The notes under the pieces are model-generated. The model searched no databases and was not told where the DNA came from. It worked only from the letters and a program-made list of their open reading frames with translations. From positions 23,206-87,205 of the forward strand of contig JBJDZJ010000191.1 of assembly GCA_051867915.1 (NCBI GenBank): a DNA stretch of 64,000 nt, read 5' to 3'. This document shows, in pieces, positions 42,888 through 50,464 of this stretch. Within the stretch, counting starts at the first letter, position 1. Each line of letters begins with the position of its first letter. This stretch comes from CAKSQF01 sp051867915 (GTDB taxonomy: Bacteria; Bacillota; Clostridia; Oscillospirales; CAG-272). Both the position numbers and the translations under genes were made by a program.

Positions 42888-42926
42888 ACTGCGGCAAAAG
42901 CAGTATCATTCTGCTTTTGCCGCAGT
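42888..42926. terminator. Bidirectional terminator
   Basis: ACTGCGGCAAAAGCAG (42888-42903) and CTGCTTTTGCCGCAGT (42911-42926), a 16-bp stem. T-runs are weak on both sides (CCTTGATG on plus, ATAATTTG on minus). It lies between convergent genes. Confidence 0.7.
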
Positions 42927-42961
42927 CCTTGATGTTTGACTTTATTCAAATTTTTGCCTTG

Positions 42962-43309
42962 TCACGCCTCGCTGCGGGGATCCTTTCCGCCAAGCAGGTC
43001 CAGGGCTTCCTCCACCGTTCTTCCGCTTGCGAGAAAGGCGTCCGCCACCTGTCTGGCCTGCTCCTGTCGGCGGCCGGATTCGAGAGCGGCATCCGCTTGC
43101 TCCTTCGTCTGCTCCAATAAGCACAGCTCCCGCTTGCAGGAGCGGATTTGCTGTCGCTTGGATTTGACATCGCAGGAAAGACTGTCAAGCTCCGCATTCA
43201 AGGATGCAATCTGATCCTCGACACGGTGAATCTGCGCCTCAATCTCGTCTGTCCCGGTTGCGAAACTCCCTTTTCTGACCTTGTTTTTACTCCCTTTTGG
43301 TCTGCCCAT
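42962..43309 (-). CDS. Small coiled-coil protein with GRPKGSKNK N-terminus
   Basis: A 115-residue product starting MGRPKGSKNKVRKG, an AT-hook-like basic motif that suggests DNA contact. Residues about 20-75 form a heptad-rich coiled coil (EIEAQIHRVEDQIASLNAELDSL) with several Cys, and the end is a short helix-rich piece (ARQVADAFLASGRTVEEALDLL). I cannot name a family. A GTG at 43321 is an alternative start. The gene-free DNA upstream (43310-43480) contains no recognised element apart from a GGATCC inverted repeat. Confidence 0.65.
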   Translation of the reverse strand: MGRPKGSKNKVRKGSFATGTDEIEAQIHRVEDQIASLNAELDSLSCDVKSKRQQIRSCKRELCLLEQTKEQADAALESGRRQEQARQVADAFLASGRTVEEALDLLGGKDPRSEA

Positions 43310-43480
43310 AAAATCTACCACACCTTCTGACTGCTGTATTCGGATCCTTTTTTCAGGATCCGCGGTTTTTCGAAAGTTCCGCTATAGGGAACCCCGATAC
43401 ATGACCTTCCTGAAAAGGATTCTTTGCATTCATCATAAGCAAAAGGAGGTTTTTTTATGCAGAGATTCGGGCGTTTTTTT

Positions 43481-44533
43481 CTAATTTTTTTTCGTCTTCG
43501 CCATGGCTTTCACAGACGACTCCGAAAAATACTGCCGCATCTTCAGGGGAGAGATACCGTAGTATTCGCTGAAGACCCGATAAAAATTGGACACCGAGGT
43601 AAAACCGCTGGTACGGGCGACCTCCGAAATGGGAATGTTGCTGTTCTGAAGAAGTTTGACCGTTTTTTCGATTCGCATGGTGTTGATGTAATCGGAAATG
43701 CCGATTCCCGTGTGCTTGCGGAACAGGGAAGACAGATAGTTGGGCGTGACCGATACGGCGGTTGCAATATCGGCAACCGCCGGGTGCTCCGCCAGATGTT
43801 CCCGGATGTAGGTCTGCGCACCCTTGACGGTGGGGTGGATGCTTTCGATGGAGCGAAGGATGCTGTCGTCCTCCGCACGGATAAACTCCAGCAGGAACTG
43901 ATAGAGCATCAGCTGAAGGGAAAACCGCTTGCCGGAGCGGTCGTTATCGTATTCGTCCTGCATATGCCTCAGCAGAGCGGCGGCACGCTCCGATTTATCG
44001 GCGGGAATGTGATAGATTCCGCCGGTGCGGGCGGCAATGAAAGAGGGCGTATCCCGAAGGAGACTGTTTCCTTCCTCCAACAGAGAGCCGTGAAAAACCA
44101 GCTCCATGGTAGCAATGTCGCTGCCCGGTCCGATGATCCATGTATGGGGAATATAGCAGCCGATCAGCAGAATATCCCCGGGACGGAGAACATAGGTGCG
44201 GCGATCCACAATATAGAGAATCTGACCGGAGGTTACCATATTGACCTCGATGTTCTCGTGCATATGAAATCCGATGGTCTGGGGAATTCGATTTTCCCAT
44301 CCGGCGGGAATGCTGTCCGGCATCAGGTCGACGGGAATGGCATCCGATTTCGAAGACTGGTGAATCATCGGATCCTCGTCAAAATCAAAATAAGTGACCT
44401 GGTCATAGTCCCGGATGTTGGAAATCACGCTGTCATCCGGATTTTCAACCGATTTGGTCCGTAATCGAAGCGGGAAATCCGAAGAAAAAGGGACATCGTT
44501 CATATAATAAAGCTTTGTAGAAAATTTTAACAT
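43481..44533 (-). CDS. AraC-family transcriptional regulator
   Basis: A 350-residue regulator. An N-terminal cupin-like sensor domain ('HMHENIEVNMVTSGQILYIVDRRTYVLRPGDILLIGCYIPH') is followed by two helix-turn-helices ('AVADIATAVSVTPNYLSSLFRKHTGIGISDYINTMRIEKTVKLLQ' and 'PISEVARTSGFTSVSNFYRVFSEYYGISPLKMRQYF'). This layout fits sensing of a sugar or small metabolite. AAGGAAGG precedes ATG 44533. It is divergent from an M19 dipeptidase gene, which may be its target, though no transporter or sugar enzyme is adjacent. Confidence 0.9.
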   Translation of the reverse strand: MLKFSTKLYYMNDVPFSSDFPLRLRTKSVENPDDSVISNIRDYDQVTYFDFDEDPMIHQSSKSDAIPVDLMPDSIPAGWENRIPQTIGFHMHENIEVNMVTSGQILYIVDRRTYVLRPGDILLIGCYIPHTWIIGPGSDIATMELVFHGSLLEEGNSLLRDTPSFIAARTGGIYHIPADKSERAAALLRHMQDEYDNDRSGKRFSLQLMLYQFLLEFIRAEDDSILRSIESIHPTVKGAQTYIREHLAEHPAVADIATAVSVTPNYLSSLFRKHTGIGISDYINTMRIEKTVKLLQNSNIPISEVARTSGFTSVSNFYRVFSEYYGISPLKMRQYFSESSVKAMAKTKKN

Positions 44534-44567
44534 ACTGCCTTCCTTCTTCTGAATTTGGATATATTTA

Positions 44568-44596
44568 ATTTTATCATAAATTTTGAGAATTGTCAA
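44568..44596 (-). promoter_or_regulatory. Promoter of the AraC gene at 43481
   Basis: Minus strand TTGACA (44591-44596), 17-base spacer, TAAAAT (44568-44573). Confidence 0.75.
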
Positions 44597-44769
44597 GAGT
44601 ATTATTATAAATTTGGATAATTTGCAGTGAAAAACAAAATGGAAAATGTGTATAATTCACAAAAAATTGATGTTTTGCTATTAAAAAGACATCGGGTTGA
44701 CCGATCCGGCATAGACTGAACCGATCGTGTGCGAAGCAGTAAAAAATACGCTTCGGGGGAGATTTTCGG

Positions 44770-45786
44770 ATGAAAACACAGACAGAGCAAACGAAGAAAT
44801 TGACAACAAAGGAAAATCGGTGCAGGTACAAAAATCTGGATCTGCACTGCGACAGTCTGACCCTTGCGGGAGAGACAGGCGGTCGGATGATCGGACGGGT
44901 GACGCCCCGAAGTCTGAGTCTGGGCGGATATCTGGGGCAGGTGTTTGCGATCTATTTTCCCGATCCTGCGGGGATGGAAGAGAGCGATTCCGAATTTTTC
45001 GACCGCCACATCCGGCTGTTTCGGAGGTTGCTTCTCGAAAATACCGGTACCCTCGCTTTTGCGGACGGGTACGCCGATCTGATGCGCAATCGGCGGCAGG
45101 GGCGGATCTCCGCCCTGCTGTCGGTGGAGGACTGCCGCATACTGGAATCGGAAAAACTGCTGTCCCGGCGGATGGAGCATCTTCGGTCGTCGGGCGTCCG
45201 GATGCTGGGACTTTGCTGGAACCGCCCCAATGTGCTGGGTTATCCGGCATCCGCCGATCCCGAAATCATGAACCGCCCTTTGACCGATCTCGGTATGAAT
45301 GCGCTGGATGAGGCGGCAGATCGTCGGATGGCGGTGGATGTGTCTCATTTGTCGGACGGGGGATTTCGGTCGGTGGCGGAAAGGGCGAGGACGCCCTTTC
45401 TGGCGTCCCACAGCTGCTGTCGCGCCATATGCAAGCATCCGCGGAATCTCAGCGATCCCATGCTGAAGACACTCGGTGAGCATGGCGGCATTGCGGGCGT
45501 GAATTTCTATCCCCCTTTCGTTGATCCCGATGTCCGTCTGATGCAGAATCGGATTCTGTCCATGGAGCGGGTTGCCGATCATATCGTTCATATGATTTCG
45601 GAGGGCGGCGAGGATCTGCCCGCCCTCGGCAGTGATTTCGACGGGTTCTCGGATCCCTCATGCCCCAATGCCCCGGAGGATCTGCCCGATCTGGCGGCTG
45701 TCCTGCAAAAACGGGGACTGTCGGAGCGTCAGATTGAAAAAATCACCTGCGGAAACGCCCTTCGCTTTTATCGGGAACTGGGATAG
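44770..45786 (+). CDS. Membrane dipeptidase family (M19) peptidase
   Basis: A 338-residue M19 (renal dipeptidase) family metallopeptidase. Metal ligands are visible: D-L-H-C-D near the start, E in 'ALLSVEDC', H in 'AVDVSHLSD', 'LASHSCC' and 'LGSDFDG'. These enzymes cleave dipeptides, including D-containing ones. No signal peptide is present, so it acts in the cytosol, perhaps on peptides from importers like the one at 1-5.6 kb. SD GGGGGAG precedes the ATG. A TATAAT at 44651-44656 may be its -10, without a clear -35. Confidence 0.9.
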   Translation: MKTQTEQTKKLTTKENRCRYKNLDLHCDSLTLAGETGGRMIGRVTPRSLSLGGYLGQVFAIYFPDPAGMEESDSEFFDRHIRLFRRLLLENTGTLAFADGYADLMRNRRQGRISALLSVEDCRILESEKLLSRRMEHLRSSGVRMLGLCWNRPNVLGYPASADPEIMNRPLTDLGMNALDEAADRRMAVDVSHLSDGGFRSVAERARTPFLASHSCCRAICKHPRNLSDPMLKTLGEHGGIAGVNFYPPFVDPDVRLMQNRILSMERVADHIVHMISEGGEDLPALGSDFDGFSDPSCPNAPEDLPDLAAVLQKRGLSERQIEKITCGNALRFYRELG

Positions 45787-45805
45787 GAAGATGTGATGAA
45801 TAGGA

Positions 45806-45842
45806 TCAGGGGGACTTGTCCGAAAGTCCCCTTGAAACTTTT
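45806..45842 (+). terminator. Terminator of the dipeptidase gene, copy of a hairpin repeat
   Basis: The 30-base hairpin TCAGGGGGACTT...TTGA at 45806-45835, followed by AACTTTTT. It matches the hairpin at 63637-63666 in 23 of 30 bases with compensatory stem changes, so it belongs to a dispersed terminator-like repeat. Confidence 0.7.
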
Positions 45843-45937
45843 TCATGCCTTGATAAAAGAAATGCCCAATTTGAGAGCATCAGAGACTTCTCCCATCCGG
45901 CAGGGCTTGCTATTTTTCGGAAAAAGTCCTTCGGGTC

Positions 45938-45966
45938 TTGCATTTTCACACAATTTGGTGTATAAT
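45938..45966 (+). promoter_or_regulatory. Promoter of the apbE operon
   Basis: TTGCAT (45938-45943), 17-base spacer, TATAAT (45961-45966). Confidence 0.8.
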
Positions 45967-45995
45967 GGTGCTATCTTGAGAAAGGAGCCGCCTAT

Positions 45996-47042
45996 ATGAT
46001 CGGATTTCTGCGCAAATGCCTGTCCTTTTTTCTTCCGTTTGTCCTGATGATCCCCTTTTTCGGGTGCGAAACCGGACGCCGACTGTACAGCGAAACCTTT
46101 TTCGACAGTTTTGATACCGTCACCACCCTGCGGGGATATGCCGACTCCTACGAGCAGTTTGAGGAATATGTAGAACTGGCGAGAACCACTCTTCTGGACT
46201 ATCACCGTCTTTACGATATTTATGAGGACTACGACAACATCAACAATCTGAAAACCGTCAACGATCACCCGGGACAGGCCGTCACGGTGGATTCACGGAT
46301 TCTGGATCTTCTGGAATTTTCGGTGGAAATGTACAATCTGACCGACGGTATGACCAACATTGCCATGGGCAGCGTCCTTGAACTCTGGCACGAATACCGT
46401 ACCGACGGGCTGGAGCATCCCGAGTCCGCCGCCATGCCGCCGATGGAGTTGCTGACAGCGGCGGCGAAGCATACCGACATCGCCTGCCTGCAAATAGACA
46501 GGGCGGCGGGAACGGTCTGCCTCTGCGATCCCGATGCCGGACTGGATGTGGGCGCCGTTGCCAAGGGATATGCGGCGGGAAAGACGGCTGAAATTCTGCG
46601 GGAGGCGGGATTTGATTCGGGAATTCTCAATGTGGGGGGCAACACCGTCGCCATCGGCAGCCCTCCCGACGGGAGCGTCTGGCGGATCGGTATTCAGAAT
46701 CCCGGGATCGAATCGGAAGACGCCTATCTTTTGCGGTTGGGGATCACCGATCGCTGTCTTGTTACCAGCGGAAGCTATGAACGCTATTATCTGGTGGACG
46801 GTATTCGCTACCACCACATCATTCATCCCGACACCCTGATGCCGGAGGATACCTTCCTGTCGGTGTCGGTTCTGTCGGCAGATTCGGGGCTTGCAGACGC
46901 CCTGTCCACCGCTCTGTTCAATATGGATGCCGATGCGGGACGGTCGCTTGTGGACAGCCTTGACGGCGTGGAGGCCTGTTGGATTCTCCCCGACGGCAGA
47001 ATTTTGTATTCGTCGGGCTTTGACGGATATATTCAGGATTGA
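45996..47042 (+). CDS. apbE: ApbE-family FAD:protein FMN transferase lipoprotein
   Basis: A 348-residue ApbE protein; N-terminal signal with lipobox FFGC (Cys 24). It transfers FMN from FAD to a Thr or Ser of extracytosolic target proteins. Family signatures: 'FDSFDTVTTLRGYAD', 'DVGAVAKGYAAGKTAEILREAGFDSGILNVGGNTVAIG' and 'VTSGSYERYYLVDGIRYHHIIHPDTLMP'. It is followed by a NusG-II protein and a Gx transporter, a trio that recurs near Rnf and other flavinylated complexes. No FMN-binding target with the S/T-G-A-T motif was found inside the window. Confidence 0.93.
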   Translation: MIGFLRKCLSFFLPFVLMIPFFGCETGRRLYSETFFDSFDTVTTLRGYADSYEQFEEYVELARTTLLDYHRLYDIYEDYDNINNLKTVNDHPGQAVTVDSRILDLLEFSVEMYNLTDGMTNIAMGSVLELWHEYRTDGLEHPESAAMPPMELLTAAAKHTDIACLQIDRAAGTVCLCDPDAGLDVGAVAKGYAAGKTAEILREAGFDSGILNVGGNTVAIGSPPDGSVWRIGIQNPGIESEDAYLLRLGITDRCLVTSGSYERYYLVDGIRYHHIIHPDTLMPEDTFLSVSVLSADSGLADALSTALFNMDADAGRSLVDSLDGVEACWILPDGRILYSSGFDGYIQD

Positions 47043-47136
47043 GTCTTTGTATGTCGGGGCTGTCCCATCGGAATGTCCTTGCGGACAGGCATCGGAAACC
47101 GTTACTGACTATGTGAAAGGGCAGGGATGAATCGTT

Positions 47137-47487
47137 ATGAAAAAACAGGATCTCATGCTGATCGGCGGGCTCCTTGCCGCCGCCCTGCTGATTTTTCTGG
47201 GGGTGACCCTGTTCAAAGGTCATGGCGAGGCTTTGCTGTATGCGAAAATTCAGGTGGACGGTCAAGAGGTCGCCAGACTGCCTCTGTCCGAGGATCGGGA
47301 GTATCCCGTTCGGCTGGAGGACGGAGAGTACAACATTGTGATTGTGTCCGACGGGAAGGTGTTCGTTTCTTCGGCAAGCTGTCCCGACGGAGTCTGCGTC
47401 CGCACCGGCAAAGCGGACAGCGTCGGGGACAGCATCATCTGTCTGCCTCACCGACTGGTGATTACGGTAGAGGAGGAGGGTTCATGA
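47137..47487 (+). CDS. NusG domain II-containing protein
   Basis: A 116-residue protein: an N-terminal helix (LMLIGGLLAAALLIFLGVTLF) then a NusG_II-type beta domain facing outside. The hallmark 'VSSASCPDGVCVRTGKADSVGDSIICLPHRLVITVEE' has Cys-x4-Cys and ICLPHRL. Such proteins accompany ApbE and Gx genes; a role in flavin or redox-complex assembly is inferred from context. It overlaps the next gene by ATGA. Confidence 0.9.
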   Translation: MKKQDLMLIGGLLAAALLIFLGVTLFKGHGEALLYAKIQVDGQEVARLPLSEDREYPVRLEDGEYNIVIVSDGKVFVSSASCPDGVCVRTGKADSVGDSIICLPHRLVITVEEEGS

Positions 47488-47981
47488 AAAAAGCCCAAAC
47501 CGTCGCCTTTGTGGGCGTCCTGTCTGCGCTGGCGATGGGACTTTCCTATCTGGAGTCCCTGCTTCCTTTGGATTTTGCGGCGCCGGGAATCCGTCTGGGA
47601 CTTGCCAATCTGGCAGTGGTGACGGTTCTCTATCAAATCGGAGGCCGCTCTGCTCTGGCGGTCAATCTCATCCGTATCCTGCTTTCCGCCCTGCTGTTTA
47701 CCAACCCCTATGCCCTTGTCTATGCGCTCTCGGGCGGGCTTTTCTCCCTGTGCGTGATGATTCTTTTGAAGAAAACCGGCAGATTCAGCGTTATCGGCGT
47801 GTCGGTGGCGGGGGGCGTGTCCCATAATCTGGCACAGACGGCGGTTGCCGTTTTGATTTTGCGTTCTCCGGCTCCGATAACCTATCTTCCCGTACTGATT
47901 TTGGCGGGAGTACTGACGGGACTTTTGATCGGGACCGTCTCCAAGTTGGCGCTGACGGCTCTGAATCGAAGAAAAGACTGA
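47484..47981 (+). CDS. Gx transporter family / heptaprenyl diphosphate synthase component I-like membrane protein
   Basis: A 165-residue polytopic protein with about five helices. 'VAFVGVLSALAMGLSYLESLLPLDFAAPGIRLGLANLAVVTVLY' and 'GGVSHNLAQTAVAVLIL' match the Hpre_diP_synt_I/Gx family, related to ECF S components. It is coupled to the NusG-II gene and has AGGAGGAGGG before its ATG. It may bring in a flavin or quinone precursor for the extracytosolic redox machinery; the true cargo is unknown. Confidence 0.88.
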   Translation: MKKAQTVAFVGVLSALAMGLSYLESLLPLDFAAPGIRLGLANLAVVTVLYQIGGRSALAVNLIRILLSALLFTNPYALVYALSGGLFSLCVMILLKKTGRFSVIGVSVAGGVSHNLAQTAVAVLILRSPAPITYLPVLILAGVLTGLLIGTVSKLALTALNRRKD

Positions 47982-48029
47982 AAAAAAGGCAGAAAAATGT
48001 GAAAAAATTATTAAATTTTTCATAACCTC

Positions 48030-48058
48030 TTTACATTTTTCCTTGAATGTGCTAATAT
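48030..48058 (+). promoter_or_regulatory. Promoter of nfnAB
   Basis: TTTACA (48030-48035), 17-base spacer, TAATAT (48053-48058). Confidence 0.6.
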
Positions 48059-48126
48059 ATTATCGACAGAAAATTGTCAATCTGCGGGTGATAATCCCGA
48101 ATAAAACGAACAGGAGAGAATCAAAG

Positions 48127-48969
48127 ATGTATAGGATCGTTACGAAAAAAACATTGAATCCGACCGTCACGATGATGGACATCGAAGCTCCGCTGATTGC
48201 GAAGAAGGCAGAGCCGGGTCAGTTCATCATTCTGCGTGTGGACGAAAACGGCGAGAGAATTCCCCTTACCGTAGCAGGCTATGACCGTGAGAAGGGAACC
48301 GTTAAGATTATTTTCCAGGTGGTCGGCGCTACAACCGAACTTCTCAATCATAAGGAAGAAGGCGAGTACATTCAGGATTTCGTAGGTCCTCTGGGCGTTG
48401 CAACCCATACCGATGGTCTGAAGAAGGTCTGCGTAGTCGGCGGCGGCGTCGGCTGTGCAATCGCTCTTCCCGTTGCTCAGAAGCTCCATGAACTGGGCTG
48501 TGAAGTCCATTCCATCATCGGTTTCAGAAGCAAGGATCTTCTGATTCTGGAGGACGAGTTCCGTGCCTGCTCCGATAAGTTGACCGTTATGACCGACGAC
48601 GGCTCCTACGGCAGACAGGGCGTCGTTACCGTTCCCCTGAAGGAAGCCATCGAGGCAGGAGAACAGTATGACGAAGTCATTACCATCGGTCCCCTGATCA
48701 TGATGAAGTTCGTCGTTGCCACCACCAAGCCCTACGGCGTCAAGACCGTGGTTTCCATGAACCCCATTATGATCGACGGAACGGGTATGTGCGGCGGATG
48801 CCGTCTGACTGTCGGCGGCAAGACCAAGTTTGCCTGCGTGGACGGTCCCGATTTCGACGGATTTGAGGTTGATTTTGACGAGGCCATGAGCCGCAGCACC
48901 ATGTACCGTGATTTTGAAGCTGCAAAGAGAGAAGAAACCTGTAATCTGTTCAAAAAGGAGGCAAACTGA
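48127..48969 (+). CDS. nfnA: NADH-dependent reduced ferredoxin:NADP+ oxidoreductase subunit A
   Basis: A 280-residue small subunit of the electron-bifurcating NfnAB complex. It has an FAD/NAD-binding ferredoxin reductase fold ('ERIPLTVAGYDREKGTVKIIFQVVGATT', 'VCVVGGGVGCAIALPVAQ') and the [2Fe-2S] ligand segment 'DGTGMCGGCRLTVGGKTKFACVDGPDFDG'. With NfnB it couples reduced ferredoxin plus NADH to NADPH. AGGAGAG precedes ATG 48127. The B gene starts right after its stop. Confidence 0.93.
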   Translation: MYRIVTKKTLNPTVTMMDIEAPLIAKKAEPGQFIILRVDENGERIPLTVAGYDREKGTVKIIFQVVGATTELLNHKEEGEYIQDFVGPLGVATHTDGLKKVCVVGGGVGCAIALPVAQKLHELGCEVHSIIGFRSKDLLILEDEFRACSDKLTVMTDDGSYGRQGVVTVPLKEAIEAGEQYDEVITIGPLIMMKFVVATTKPYGVKTVVSMNPIMIDGTGMCGGCRLTVGGKTKFACVDGPDFDGFEVDFDEAMSRSTMYRDFEAAKREETCNLFKKEAN

Positions 48970-48970
48970 G

Positions 48971-50383
48971 ATGCCGAATATGTCTTTGAAGAAGAATCCC
49001 ATGCCGACTCAGGACCCTGCGGTCCGTGCCCATAACTTTCAGGAGGTAACCACCGGTTACACCGAGGAAATGGCCATCGACGAGGCAAACAGATGTCTGA
49101 ACTGTAAAAATATGCCCTGCGTACAGGGATGTCCCGTAAACATTCACATTCCCGAGTTTATTTCTAAGATCCGTGAGGGCGATTTCGAGGGCGCATATCA
49201 GGTTATCAACCGCTCTTCTACGCTGCCCGCCATCTGCGGAAGAGTCTGCCCCCAGGAGACCCAGTGCGAGTGCAAGTGCATCCGCGGAATCAAGGGTGAG
49301 CCTGTGGGAATCGGCAGACTGGAGCGTTTCGTTGCCGACTGGCACAATCAGTTTTGCACCGAGCCTCCTGTGGTAGCTCCCTCCAACGGTCACCGTGTGG
49401 CAGTAGTCGGATCGGGTCCCTCCGGTTTGACCTGCGCAGGCGATCTGGCAAAGCTGGGTTACAAGGTTACCATCTACGAGGCACTGCACCTTGCCGGTGG
49501 CGTGCTGGTTTACGGTATTCCCGAATTCCGTCTTCCCAAGGCCATCGTCCAGAAGGAAGTCGAGAAGCTGCAGCAGATGGGCGTTGATGTGGAGACCAAT
49601 GTGGTCATCGGCAAGACCATCACCATCGACGAGCTGTTTGAGGACGGATATGAGGCCGTCTTCGTAGGCTCCGGCGCAGGTCTGCCCCGTTTCATGGGCA
49701 TTCCCGGTGAGTCGCTGAAGGGCGTTTACTCGGCAAACGAGTTCCTGACCCGTTCCAACCTGATGAAGGCTTATCAGGAGGATCCTACCACGCCTATTAT
49801 GCACGGCAAGAAGGTCGCCGTTGTCGGCGGCGGTAATGTGGCAATGGACGCCGCAAGAACCGCACTCCGTCTGGGTGCCGAGCATGTTTACATCGTCTAC
49901 CGCCGTTCGCTGGAAGAGCTTCCCGCCCGTAAGGAAGAAGTCGAGCATGCAATGGAAGAGGGAATCGAGTTCAAGCTCCTCAACAATCCCGTTGAGATTC
50001 TGGGCTATAACAATCCCGATGACAAGAGAGATCCCAAAAACGGATTTGTCAGCGGCATGAAGTGCATCCGTATGGAGCTGGGCGAGCCCGATGAAAAGGG
50101 TCGCCGCCGCCCCGTAGAGGTTCCCGGAAGCGAATTCCTGCTGGATGTGGATGCCGTGGTGATCTCCATCGGTACCTCTCCCAACCCCCTGATCAAGTCC
50201 ACCACCAAGGGACTTGAGGTCAACAGCCACGGCGGAATCATCGTTGAAGAGTCCACCGGAGCTACTACCAAGCAGGGCGTTTACGCCGGCGGCGATGCCG
50301 TTACCGGTGCCGCAACCGTCATTCTCGCCATGGGTGCCGGCAAGACCGCCGCTAAGGCCATCGACGAGTATCTGTCCAAGTAA
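48971..50383 (+). CDS. nfnB: NADH-dependent reduced ferredoxin:NADP+ oxidoreductase subunit B (GltD-like)
   Basis: A 470-residue flavoprotein of the glutamate synthase small-subunit type. The N-terminal [4Fe-4S] cysteines are 'CLNCKNMPCVQGCPV' and 'CGRVCPQETQCECKCIRG', FAD binding 'VAVVGSGPSGLTCAGDLA', NADP binding 'VAVVGGGNVAMDAARTALRLG' and the FAD end 'GVYAGGDAVTGAATVILAMGAGK'. It is adjacent to NfnA without a gap and ends at a strong terminator. Without NfnA it would be called gltD; the pair makes NfnB the better name. Confidence 0.93.
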   Translation: MPNMSLKKNPMPTQDPAVRAHNFQEVTTGYTEEMAIDEANRCLNCKNMPCVQGCPVNIHIPEFISKIREGDFEGAYQVINRSSTLPAICGRVCPQETQCECKCIRGIKGEPVGIGRLERFVADWHNQFCTEPPVVAPSNGHRVAVVGSGPSGLTCAGDLAKLGYKVTIYEALHLAGGVLVYGIPEFRLPKAIVQKEVEKLQQMGVDVETNVVIGKTITIDELFEDGYEAVFVGSGAGLPRFMGIPGESLKGVYSANEFLTRSNLMKAYQEDPTTPIMHGKKVAVVGGGNVAMDAARTALRLGAEHVYIVYRRSLEELPARKEEVEHAMEEGIEFKLLNNPVEILGYNNPDDKRDPKNGFVSGMKCIRMELGEPDEKGRRRPVEVPGSEFLLDVDAVVISIGTSPNPLIKSTTKGLEVNSHGGIIVEESTGATTKQGVYAGGDAVTGAATVILAMGAGKTAAKAIDEYLSK

Positions 50384-50402
50384 GACGGCATAAAATGAAG
50401 AT

Positions 50403-50436
50403 TCAGGGAACGGTCCCGACCGTTCCCTGATTTTTT
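50403..50436 (+). terminator. Terminator of nfnAB
   Basis: TCAGGGAACGGT (50403-50414) and ACCGTTCCCTGA (50419-50430), then TTTTTT. Confidence 0.92.
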
Positions 50437-50464
50437 GCCTTCCCTTCAGACGGCCGATGCGTCC

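Noticed and set aside
43457..44464. Plus-strand frame with a perfect AAAGGAGG before an ATG
   Set aside because: Despite the good ribosome site, the product is only the antisense of the AraC gene. The site may be left over from an old gene or be chance.
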